From contig JALRJD010000098.1 in the NCBI GenBank assembly GCA_023255165.1, positions 1-11,784 of the forward strand: a stretch of 11,784 nucleotides of DNA, given 5' to 3'. The position numbers were made by a program, and so were the translations under genes. The notes below the pieces were generated by a model. It was given only the letters and a program-made list of their open reading frames with translations. It did not search any database and was not told the DNA's origin. Positions within the stretch are counted from its first letter, which is position 1. Each line of letters starts with the position of its first letter. The stretch comes from Porticoccaceae bacterium. GTDB lineage: Bacteria > Pseudomonadota > Gammaproteobacteria > Pseudomonadales > Porticoccaceae. Positions 1 through 6,085 of this stretch are shown piece by piece.

Positions 1-1
1 G

Positions 2-175
2 GTTGATGCCGACACCACCGCGCGCATCCATGCACAGTTGGCCATCATTGAGGCCAAAGAAGCACAGATGAAAGCGGTGACCTCTCAGGCCGATCGCTTG
101 CCTTGGTTCTGCTCGGGGTGCCCGCACAATACCTCCACCAAAGTGCCTGACGGTTCGCGTGCCATGGCGGGCATC
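2..175 (+). CDS. Indolepyruvate ferredoxin oxidoreductase, internal fragment
   Basis: The + strand reads open from base 2 and ends, as recognisable protein, in LPWFCSGCPHNTSTKV followed by PDGSRAMAGI. The FCSGCPHN block with the following S-R-A-x-A-G-I is characteristic of the thiamine-diphosphate-binding part of indolepyruvate ferredoxin oxidoreductase, in the long fused IorA/IorB form found in many proteobacteria. That enzyme oxidatively decarboxylates aryl pyruvates to aryl acetyl-CoA, using ferredoxin as electron acceptor. In the family the next residues are normally G-C-H-Y. Here the frame instead continues into sequence that is antisense to glyQ, so similarity ends exactly at about base 175. 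Only about 58 residues from the middle of a protein of more than 1,100 are present. The upstream part lies outside the window. The fragment is either a truncated gene or one half of a chimeric join. The family call is from memory of the motif and is strong; the gene's state is uncertain. Confidence 0.8.
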
Positions 176-949
176 AAGCAGATTAAAGGCATGGGACGCT
201 TTCATCACCATTTCATAGGCGGGCAGAGGCAGGCCATTTTCAGTCAACCGCAGGCTATCTTTTTCACATTGGTCAAACTGGGCAAACAGCGCATCAACAT
301 CAGCGTGCTCAAAGTTAAAGCTCGACATCTCGACTTCATTTTGATGAAAAACGTCGCCGTAGGTGACATCGCCTTGAGGACCGTGGGCCCAGATCAGGTC
401 GTAGATACTGTCCACGCCCTGCAGGTACATAGCGATGCGCTCGAGACCATAGGCGATCTCGCCGGTCACCGGATAACACTCGAGACCACCGGCCTGCTGA
501 AAATAGGTGAACTGGGTAATTTCCATACCGTTGAGCCAGACTTCCCAGCCAATGCCCCAGGCGCCCAGAGTGGGCGATTCCCAGTTATCTTCAACAAAGC
601 GTACATCGTGTACCTGAGTGTCGATCCCCAGCGAGCGCAGCGACCCGAGGTAGAGTTCCTGAAAATCGCTCGGCGATGGTTTCATTACCACCTGAAACTG
701 GTAGTAGTGTTGCAGACGGTTGGGGTTTTCCCCGTAGCGACCGTCGGTTGGCCGGCGACAGCCTTGCACATAGGCACTGTTCCAGTTTTCCGGGCCGATG
801 GCACGCAGAAACGTAGCCGGGTGAAAGGTGCCGGCCCCCACTTCCATATCCAGTGGCTGAAGTACCACACAACCCTGGTCAGCCCAGTATTGTTGCAGTC
901 TGATTATTAGCGCCTGAAATGTATCAGGGGGCGTGCCGACATTGTTCAA
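167..949 (-). CDS. glyQ: Glycyl-tRNA synthetase alpha subunit, 3'-truncated
   Basis: The - strand encodes a near-perfect GlyQ: DTFQALIIRLQQYWADQGC, QPLDMEVGAGTFHPATFLRA, RRPTDGRYGENPNRLQHYYQ, GAWGIGWEVWLNGMEITQFT, and finally ASHAFNLLDAR. GlyQ is the catalytic subunit of the alpha2-beta2 bacterial GlyRS; it activates glycine and charges tRNA-Gly together with GlyS. The family continues after DAR with a conserved I-S-V-T-E-R-Q-R segment and roughly 50 more residues. Here these are absent and the frame runs into antisense of an oxidoreductase gene, so only about 261 codons remain. glyS, which normally follows, is also not seen. The start is chosen as TTG at 949 because the frame has a TAA upstream, no ATG, and a GGG about 9 bases before the TTG; this gives an N-terminus (MNNVGTPPDTFQ) of normal length. 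Since GlyQ is essential, the intact gene must exist elsewhere, or the join is artificial. Confidence 0.93.
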
Positions 950-1008
950 TGTTTGATACCCGCGGGTGATTGGACTGGTTGTAAAAGTGTTTTTCTGAAG
1001 AATGCGCA

Positions 1009-1014
1009 ATTATA
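1009..1014 (-). promoter_or_regulatory. Candidate -10 box for glyQ
   Basis: The - strand reads a perfect TATAAT here, about 60 bases upstream of the TTG start of glyQ. The -35 position (around 1032-1037) is only pyrimidine-rich (CTTTCT) and poor. It sits in the divergent glyQ/galU spacer, where a promoter is expected. Assigned by eye from the sigma-70 consensus. Confidence 0.4.
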
Positions 1015-1091
1015 AGGCGAGCGATTAATAAAGAAAGGGTGCAGGGACGGTTAAGCGGCAATTAAAGCCCCGGAATATATTAAGTTATGGA

Positions 1092-1097
1092 TATAAT
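1092..1097 (+). promoter_or_regulatory. Candidate -10 box for galU
   Basis: A perfect TATAAT lies on the + strand, preceded by TGGA (nearly but not exactly an extended -10). No good -35 box is visible 16-18 bases upstream. Transcription from here would give a 5' leader of about 100 bases before galU, containing the AT-rich repeat at 1148-1183. Confidence 0.4.
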
Positions 1098-1147
1098 AAG
1101 GGCGGTAAATCAGCCTGACAGGATCAGTCGGTCTGGCACATGGAGAT

Positions 1148-1183
1148 TGCTTTAAATTTTGCTTTAATTTTTGTTTTAATCAA
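1148..1183 (+). repeat. Three 12-bp AT-rich tandem units in the galU leader
   Basis: Three consecutive 12-base units read TGCTTTAAATTT, TGCTTTAATTTT and TGTTTTAATCAA. They end 10 bases before the Shine-Dalgarno region AGAGGAAAAGG of galU. They could be a slippage-derived repeat, an unstructured AT-rich translation enhancer or a protein-binding site. The sequence shows only the periodicity. Confidence 0.55.
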
Positions 1184-1205
1184 TAGCGCGAGAGGAAAAG
1201 GATAG

Positions 1206-2102
1206 ATGGCACATATACGACGTGGTGAAAAAGTTCGCAAAGCAGTATTTCCCGTTGCCGGGATGGGCACACGATTTCTGCCGGCAACCAAAGCGAACCC
1301 CAAAGAGATGTTACCTGTAGTCGACAAGCCACTGATTCAATACGCGGTTGAAGAGGCCGTTGCCGCCGGAATCACCGAGATGATTTTTGTCACCGGCCGC
1401 AACAAGCGCAGTATTGCCGACCACTTTGACAAAGCCTATGAGCTTGAGCACCAACTCGAGCAGCGCAATAAAACCAAGCTGTTGGAAATCGCACAAAACA
1501 TCGTGCCCAAAGGGGTTAGCTGCACCTATATTCGACAATATGAAGCACTGGGTCTCGGTCATGCGGTCTCCACCGCCTCGCACCTGATCGGCGATGAACC
1601 CTTTGCGGTGATTCTCGCTGACGACCTGATTCATGGTGACAAGGGTGCAGTTCAGCAAATGGTCGAACTCTACGAATTTTATAAAAGCTCGGTGATCGCG
1701 GTGCAGAAAGTGCCGGGTCCGGAGATCTCCGCCTACGGCGTAATCAGTGGCAAACCTCAGGCCGAGCGCGTCTACCTGATGGACAAGATCGTTGAAAAGC
1801 CGGCCCTCGAAGATGCACCCTCGGATCTGGGTGTCACCGGGCGTTATATTTTCACGCCGCAAATTTTTAAGCACCTGGCCAAATTGAAACCCGGCGCCGG
1901 TGGCGAGTATCAGCTCACCGACGCGATTCAGACACTGCTCACCGAAGAGCAGGTGCTGGCCTACGAATACACCGGCACCCGCTACGACTGCGGCAGCAAA
2001 ATGGGCCTGCTCAAAGCCAATATTGAACTCGGCTTGTTGCACAGCGAGATCGGCGAAGATTTGCGCACCTATCTGCGCGATGAACTCGCCAGCAAACTCT
2101 AA
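1206..2102 (+). CDS. galU: UTP-glucose-1-phosphate uridylyltransferase
   Basis: GalU makes UDP-glucose from UTP and glucose-1-phosphate in the cytoplasm, feeding lipopolysaccharide core, exopolysaccharide and galactose metabolism. The 298-residue protein has the normal family length. The nucleotide-binding loop is at residues 19-29 (GMGTRFLPATK), followed by NPKEMLP. ALGLGHA is at 114-120, the metal/nucleotide ADD at 138-140, EKP at 197-199, GGEYQLTDAI at 232-241, and YDCGSKMG at 260-267. The ATG at 1206 follows the purine-rich AGAGGAAAAGG at a good distance; it adds about nine residues (MAHIRRGEK) before the usual hydrophobic start of the fold. It diverges from glyQ. An acyltransferase gene follows after 63 bases with no terminator visible, so the two may be co-transcribed, which would fit a shared role in envelope polysaccharide and lipid A supply. 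Nothing in it looks damaged. Confidence 0.97.
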   Translation: MAHIRRGEKVRKAVFPVAGMGTRFLPATKANPKEMLPVVDKPLIQYAVEEAVAAGITEMIFVTGRNKRSIADHFDKAYELEHQLEQRNKTKLLEIAQNIVPKGVSCTYIRQYEALGLGHAVSTASHLIGDEPFAVILADDLIHGDKGAVQQMVELYEFYKSSVIAVQKVPGPEISAYGVISGKPQAERVYLMDKIVEKPALEDAPSDLGVTGRYIFTPQIFKHLAKLKPGAGGEYQLTDAIQTLLTEEQVLAYEYTGTRYDCGSKMGLLKANIELGLLHSEIGEDLRTYLRDELASKL

Positions 2103-2165
2103 CGGCTCGGCCATTTACCCGCGCGCTAATCATCCCAACCACCTGCAAGAGGCTAAGCTGGAGTT

Positions 2166-3047
2166 TTGAAAAACGCTATTCTGGTATGGGTGCTGCGCAG
2201 CTTTGCCTGGTTGCCACTTCGCGTCAGCCGAGCCTTTGGGCGCACGGTCGGGCGCTTGATATACGCACTCAAGCTAACCCCGGTGCGAGTGTCGCGGATC
2301 AATCTGCAACTCTGCTATCCACAGCTGTCAACCGCTGAAATTGAGCAGCGCTGCCGGCAGCGAATGTTGCAGCTCGGTCAGGCCTTCTTTGAAACTCCCC
2401 GTGTCTGGAGCCAGCCCCCGCAATGGCTGGAGAGCAAAATACTCTCGGTGGAGGGCCTTGATCTCCTCCAGGCCGCCCTTGATGACGACCGCGGCATGCT
2501 GTTGATCGTGCCCCATCAGGGCAACTGGGAGGTGATTGGATTGTGGGTGGCGACGCAAACCCAGATGACCTCGCTCTATGAGCCGCCAAAAATTCCCCAG
2601 CTCGGCAAGTGGATAAAATCCTCCCGCGAACGCTCCGGCGCGACACTGGTGCCCACCGATGTGCGCGGTGTTGCGGCACTGATCAAAGCCCTGAAGCGCG
2701 GTGACACCTCTGGCATCCTTCCGGATCAGCAGCCCGGCCCCCAAGGCGGCGTGATGGTGCCCTTTATGGGGGTGCAGGCGCGGACCATGACGCTGGTTAC
2801 CAATCTGATCAATCGTGCCGGCTGCCGAGCGCTGTTGGCAACAGCACTGCGCGAGCCCGGCGGTTGGCGGTTGCACTTTTTGCCCGCTAGCGACGCGCTT
2901 TACAGCGAAGATCAACTCGAAGCTGTGACCGCACTGAACGAAGACGTTGCGCGCATCGTCGCCCTCGCCCCGGATCAGTATCAGTGGGAATACAAACGCT
3001 TTCGCGTGCAGGACGACGGCCGGGATATCTATGCCAAAAACGCCTGA
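2166..3047 (+). CDS. Lipid A biosynthesis lauroyl-type acyltransferase (LpxL/HtrB family)
   Basis: This 293-residue protein belongs to the LpxL/HtrB lysophospholipid acyltransferase family, which transfers a secondary acyl chain from acyl-ACP onto Kdo2-lipid IVA at the inner face of the cytoplasmic membrane. The HX4E catalytic motif is H117-QGNW-E122 in IVPHQGNWEV. A basic patch KSSRERSG lies at 151-158 and the conserved LPDQQPGPQGG block at 185-195, followed by VPFMG. The first 20 residues form a hydrophobic anchor (AILVWVLRSFAWLPL). No ATG is usable; the TTG at 2166 gives the expected N-terminus. Its Shine-Dalgarno is awkward: GGAG sits only 2 bases upstream and AAGAGG 13 bases upstream. 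Pseudomonas has a homologous gene near glyQ, which matches this neighbourhood. The 3' end overlaps the next gene by 17 bases. The acyl chain length and position added cannot be read from the sequence. Confidence 0.9.
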   Translation: MKNAILVWVLRSFAWLPLRVSRAFGRTVGRLIYALKLTPVRVSRINLQLCYPQLSTAEIEQRCRQRMLQLGQAFFETPRVWSQPPQWLESKILSVEGLDLLQAALDDDRGMLLIVPHQGNWEVIGLWVATQTQMTSLYEPPKIPQLGKWIKSSRERSGATLVPTDVRGVAALIKALKRGDTSGILPDQQPGPQGGVMVPFMGVQARTMTLVTNLINRAGCRALLATALREPGGWRLHFLPASDALYSEDQLEAVTALNEDVARIVALAPDQYQWEYKRFRVQDDGRDIYAKNA

Positions 3048-3627
3048 CAGCCTGCACTTTATGCCGAATGCCCACTTTTCTGATCGCGTGGTTTGGCGCC
3101 AACCGGAAATGGCGGGCATCAGTGGGGTACCGCCGTTTTGGCGCGGCTGGTTGATGGACCGGGGTTCGCTGACCGGTCGCTTGCTTGCAGCGAGCGATAA
3201 CCAATTACAAGTTGAGGTGTTGGATCAATCACTGCAGTTGCCGAGTCTTTCTGAGCGCCGAGCGCTGTCGCTGGCGGCCAATCAGCTGGCGCTGGTTCGT
3301 GAAGTGTTGTTGATCGGCGCAGGCCAACCATGGGTCTTCGCGCGCAGCGTGATTCCATTGCAGACATTAACTGGTCGATTGCGCAGACTGCGCCATCTTG
3401 ATAACCGACCGTTGGGCGCGCTGCTGTTCAGTGATCCCGGCATGACCCGCGAGCCATTACAGTGGGCGCGCATTGAACCTGATGGTCAGCCCCTGTCGCG
3501 GCAGCGTGACGATCGTGCAAACTGTCGTCAGCAACCGGCATGGGCGCGGCGCTCGGTGTTCAGATTGTCGGCAAAACCGCTTTTGGTTTGCGAAATATTT
3601 TTACCGAGTTTTAAGCCCAATGACTGA
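3031..3627 (+). CDS. ubiC: Chorismate pyruvate-lyase
   Basis: UbiC removes pyruvate from chorismate to give 4-hydroxybenzoate, the first committed step of ubiquinone synthesis, in the cytoplasm. The 198-residue protein shows the family landmarks: MDRGSLTGRL (42-51), LVREVLL with the likely catalytic Arg90, ARSVIP (104-109), PLGALLFSDPGMTR (127-140), ARRSVFRLSAKPLLVCE (172-188) with the catalytic Glu188, then IFLP. The W-A-R-R-S has Ala where W-G-R-R-S is common. I take ATG 3031 (MPKTPDS), which overlaps the acyltransferase gene by 17 bases and suggests translational coupling; ATG 3061 (MPNAHFSD) is a possible shorter start. An open frame extends in phase further upstream but lies inside the acyltransferase gene. 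The ubiA start overlaps the 3' end, so product and next enzyme are made from one message. Confidence 0.92.
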   Translation: MPKTPDSLHFMPNAHFSDRVVWRQPEMAGISGVPPFWRGWLMDRGSLTGRLLAASDNQLQVEVLDQSLQLPSLSERRALSLAANQLALVREVLLIGAGQPWVFARSVIPLQTLTGRLRRLRHLDNRPLGALLFSDPGMTREPLQWARIEPDGQPLSRQRDDRANCRQQPAWARRSVFRLSAKPLLVCEIFLPSFKPND

Positions 3628-4501
3628 TAGCAGCAACACTCTCTCCAGCAAAACGCATCCCTGGCTGCGCCTGACCCGTCTCGATAAACCCATCGGCACT
3701 TATCTGTTGTTGTGGCCAACCCTCTGGGCGCTGTGGTTTGCCAGTGCCGGCCACCCGACGCTGGCCAATTTGGTGATTTTTACCCTTGGTGTTGTGGTGA
3801 TGCGCGCGGCGGGCTGTGTGATCAATGATTACGCCGATCGTCATGTGGACGGCGCCGTTGAGCGCACCAAACATCGGCCACTGCCGGCGGGCGAAGTCTC
3901 TGAGCGTACCGCGCTGTGTCTGTTTTTTACGTTGTTATTGGTGGCGCTAACGCTGGTTTTACTGACCAATCAATTGACCATAATGCTCGCCTTTGGCGGG
4001 GTCGCGGCGACCACAGTGTATCCATTTCTCAAGCGTGTGACGCACTGGCCGCAGCTAGGTCTGGGGATCGCCTGGGCCTGGTCGACACCAATGGCGTTTG
4101 CCGCTCACAACAGCACATTGCCGACTGAGCTGTGGGTACTGTTTGCCGCGGTGGTGTGCTGGACCATCGCTTTTGATACCTACTACGCGATGGTTGATCG
4201 GAATGACGACCTGCAGATCGGGATTAAATCCACGGCGATTTTATTTGGCCGCCACGAGCTGTTGATTATTGGGTTGTTGCAGATAGGGGTGCTGTTGCTG
4301 TTGTTCGCCGCAGGTGTCCTGTTTTCCCGCGGGGTGCTCTATTTCGCCGGTCTTGCCGTGGCCGCTGCCTACTTTATTAATCAGCACCGCATCAGCCGCG
4401 GTCGCGACCGCGATGCCTGCTTCAAGGCGTTTCTCAATAATAACCGTGTCGGCATGATTATTTTTATCGGTCTGGCCGCTGACTACCTGGTTAACGCTTA
4501 G
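3620..4501 (+). CDS. ubiA: 4-hydroxybenzoate octaprenyltransferase
   Basis: UbiA is the inner-membrane prenyltransferase that attaches the polyprenyl tail to 4-hydroxybenzoate, the product of UbiC encoded just upstream. The 293-residue protein has both aspartate-rich magnesium/diphosphate motifs: NDYADRHVD at 69-77 and DTYYAMVDRNDD at 186-197. It has the typical N-terminal LTRLDKPIGTYLLLWPTLWA and several hydrophobic helices (about 49-66, 97-117, 119-135, 143-161, 168-186, 213-232, 235-255 and 275-290). The start is ATG 3620, within the last codons of ubiC (8-base overlap), which gives the usual N-terminal length; an upstream in-phase extension to 3473 lies inside ubiC and is not credible. 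It is the last gene of this + strand cluster. It is followed by a convergent gene and a weak hairpin with a T-run that may end transcription. Confidence 0.96.
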   Translation: MTDSSNTLSSKTHPWLRLTRLDKPIGTYLLLWPTLWALWFASAGHPTLANLVIFTLGVVVMRAAGCVINDYADRHVDGAVERTKHRPLPAGEVSERTALCLFFTLLLVALTLVLLTNQLTIMLAFGGVAATTVYPFLKRVTHWPQLGLGIAWAWSTPMAFAAHNSTLPTELWVLFAAVVCWTIAFDTYYAMVDRNDDLQIGIKSTAILFGRHELLIIGLLQIGVLLLLFAAGVLFSRGVLYFAGLAVAAAYFINQHRISRGRDRDACFKAFLNNNRVGMIIFIGLAADYLVNA

Positions 4502-4539
4502 TCCGGGTTTCGATTGGGCTGGAGCCGGTGACAGCGATC

Positions 4540-4558
4540 GCCTCTGATCAGGCTTTTT
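4540..4558 (+). terminator. Weak candidate terminator after ubiA
   Basis: GCCT, a 6-base spacer and AGGC are followed by TTTTT, 38 bases past the ubiA stop. The stem is only 4 base pairs. It overlaps the stop codon of the convergent methyltransferase gene. Position and T-run favour a terminator; the short stem argues against efficient function. Confidence 0.3.
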
Positions 4559-5153
4559 GCCAGATTAATAGACGATTGTTAGCCGGCAGATCATGGTCGT
4601 CGAGCAATATCAGATCGCCTTCCAGAGCCAGCCGATTGATCTCATGAAATTCCCTGATTCCGCGGTGGGCGACCTGCTCACGCAGCTGCAGATCAAACAG
4701 TCGATTGCTTTCAGAGGTGAATTCGCCGGCGTATTTCATCGGTCCGTATAGAGCAAACAGACCGCCGGACTGCAGGTGCGCGGACACATTGGCAAACATC
4801 GCCTCGACCTCATGCCAGGCCATAATATGCGCCGTGTTGGAGCTGTAAATGGCGTCAAATTGCTGTTGCGGCCACCTATCGCCACCCACATCCAGCTCTA
4901 CTGGCGCTCGTAAATTATCAGCTGGACAGTCGTCGATCCAATGCAAAATACCGCGATGGTTTTCCCTGAGATCGCTGGTCTGCCAGACAAGATGGGGCAA
5001 CTGTGGAGCAAACCAGACGGCATGTTGCCCGGTGCCCGAGCCGATTTCCAGCAGATGGGTTTTGTTCTGTAACAGCGGCGCCAGCACATTGAAAATGGGT
5101 GCTTTATTATTTTCGCAGGCCTGGGAAAAAGGCTTGTCGGTTAAAATGGTGAT
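4548..5153 (-). CDS. DUF938 SAM-dependent methyltransferase-like protein, non-canonical start
   Basis: The protein has the Rossmann SAM-binding motif LLEIGSGTGQHA (34-45), SSNTAHIMAWHEVE (104-117), and the DUF938 hallmark N-terminus DKPFSQACENNKAPI (6-20). DUF938 proteins are about 200 residues and of unknown substrate. The conserved N-terminus lies upstream of the first usable GTG (5087). Between it and the in-frame yaaA stop at 5199-5201 there is no ATG, GTG, TTG or CTG. A strong AGGAG (5162-5166) sits 8 bases before an ATC at 5153 and 14 before an ATT at 5147. I therefore place the start at the ATC (201 residues), with ATT as the alternative. Other explanations are a base error or readthrough of the yaaA stop, because both genes share one frame. 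It is probably co-transcribed with yaaA, 45 bases upstream. Family call firm, start uncertain. Confidence 0.85.
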   Translation of the reverse strand: MTILTDKPFSQACENNKAPIFNVLAPLLQNKTHLLEIGSGTGQHAVWFAPQLPHLVWQTSDLRENHRGILHWIDDCPADNLRAPVELDVGGDRWPQQQFDAIYSSNTAHIMAWHEVEAMFANVSAHLQSGGLFALYGPMKYAGEFTSESNRLFDLQLREQVAHRGIREFHEINRLALEGDLILLDDHDLPANNRLLIWQKA

Positions 5154-5198
5154 GGTTTGCTCTCCTGATGCCGCGTTTTTGTTCTGTTGATCAAACCC

Positions 5199-5954
5199 TT
5201 ATCCACGAACAAAAACCAATTGATCCTGCTCGCTGAGAGCCGCACTGTATTGATAGCCATCGATATCAAAGCCTTTGAGCTTTTCCACATCGGTGATGCG
5301 ATTTTGAATGATATAGCGGCTCATCAAACCGCGAGCTTTTTTCGCATAAAAGCTAATAATTTTGTATTTATCATCCTTCTTGTCCATAAACACCGGCGTC
5401 ACAATCCGCGCGGCAACATCCTTTTGGCGCACCGACTTAAAGTATTCATTGGAAGCAAGGTTAACCAGCACATCTGTGCCGATTTTGTTCAGCTCCGCGG
5501 TAATAATATCGCCCCAGAACTGGTAGAGATCGGCGCCGCGCGGATTGGCCAGCTTGGTGCCCATCTCCAGACGATAGGCTTGCATCAAATCCAGTGGGCG
5601 CAGCACGCCATAGAGTCCGGAGAGAATACGCAGACGCTCCTGGGCCCAGGTCAAATCCTCCGCGCTCATGCTGTCCGCATCCAGTCCCTGATAGACATCG
5701 CCCTTAAACGCCAACACCGCGGGCCGGGCGTTATTTGCATTAAAAGGTGTCTGCCACTCCTGAAAACGTTCATAGTTGAGAGCGCCGAGTTTGTCGCTCA
5801 ACCCCATCAGGCTGGAAACATCCTGCGGTGCCAGTTTTTTTAGCCCTTGCGACAATTCTTCGGCATGATCCAGCAGCGCGGGTTGCGTGAGCAAAGGTGC
5901 TTCAATAGAGCTCGCATAATCGAGTTTTTTTGCCGGAGAAATAACAATTAACAT
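5199..5954 (-). CDS. yaaA: Peroxide stress protein YaaA (UPF0246/DUF328)
   Basis: This 251-residue protein matches YaaA throughout: MLIVISPAKKLD at the start, LGALNYERFQEW, PAVLAFKGDVYQGLDA, LRILSGLYGVLRPLDLMQAY, RLEMGTKLANPRG, NLASNEYFKSV and the basic KKARGLMSRYII near the end. In E. coli YaaA lowers intracellular free iron and limits DNA damage during hydrogen peroxide stress, and the gene is OxyR-controlled; the helix-hairpin-helix-like fold binds DNA. Length and motifs are normal. The ATG at 5954 is preceded by AGGTG at about 4 bases, and an extended -10 promoter lies about 50 bases upstream. The gene is divergent from the metalloprotease and leads into the DUF938 methyltransferase in the same reading frame. 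I did not see a convincing OxyR site. Confidence 0.96.
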   Translation of the reverse strand: MLIVISPAKKLDYASSIEAPLLTQPALLDHAEELSQGLKKLAPQDVSSLMGLSDKLGALNYERFQEWQTPFNANNARPAVLAFKGDVYQGLDADSMSAEDLTWAQERLRILSGLYGVLRPLDLMQAYRLEMGTKLANPRGADLYQFWGDIITAELNKIGTDVLVNLASNEYFKSVRQKDVAARIVTPVFMDKKDDKYKIISFYAKKARGLMSRYIIQNRITDVEKLKGFDIDGYQYSAALSEQDQLVFVRG

Positions 5955-6001
5955 GGGGCACCTGTTATGTCGGGTGGAATTTATTAGAATGAAGTGGTGT
6001 C

Positions 6002-6010
6002 ATTATATCA
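6002..6010 (-). promoter_or_regulatory. Extended -10 promoter for yaaA
   Basis: The - strand reads TGATATAAT, an exact extended -10 element (TGn followed by TATAAT). It would start transcription about 40 bases before the yaaA ATG. There is no good -35 box, as is usual for extended -10 promoters. Confidence 0.55.
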
Positions 6011-6085
6011 ACTTGCGTCAGGCGCGCGAGGGTCCATTTGGCGCCTCAGGAGCAGTGCAAAATGTGTTATCGATGGAGACAGGGA

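Noticed and set aside
38..910. A 290-codon open frame on the + strand
   Set aside because: Only its first part (to about 175) is real oxidoreductase sequence. The rest is antisense to glyQ and has no family character; the long frame is produced by the chimeric join.
1311..2114. A 267-codon open frame antisense to galU
   Set aside because: It mirrors galU codon structure, resembles no family, and galU is unmistakable on the other strand.
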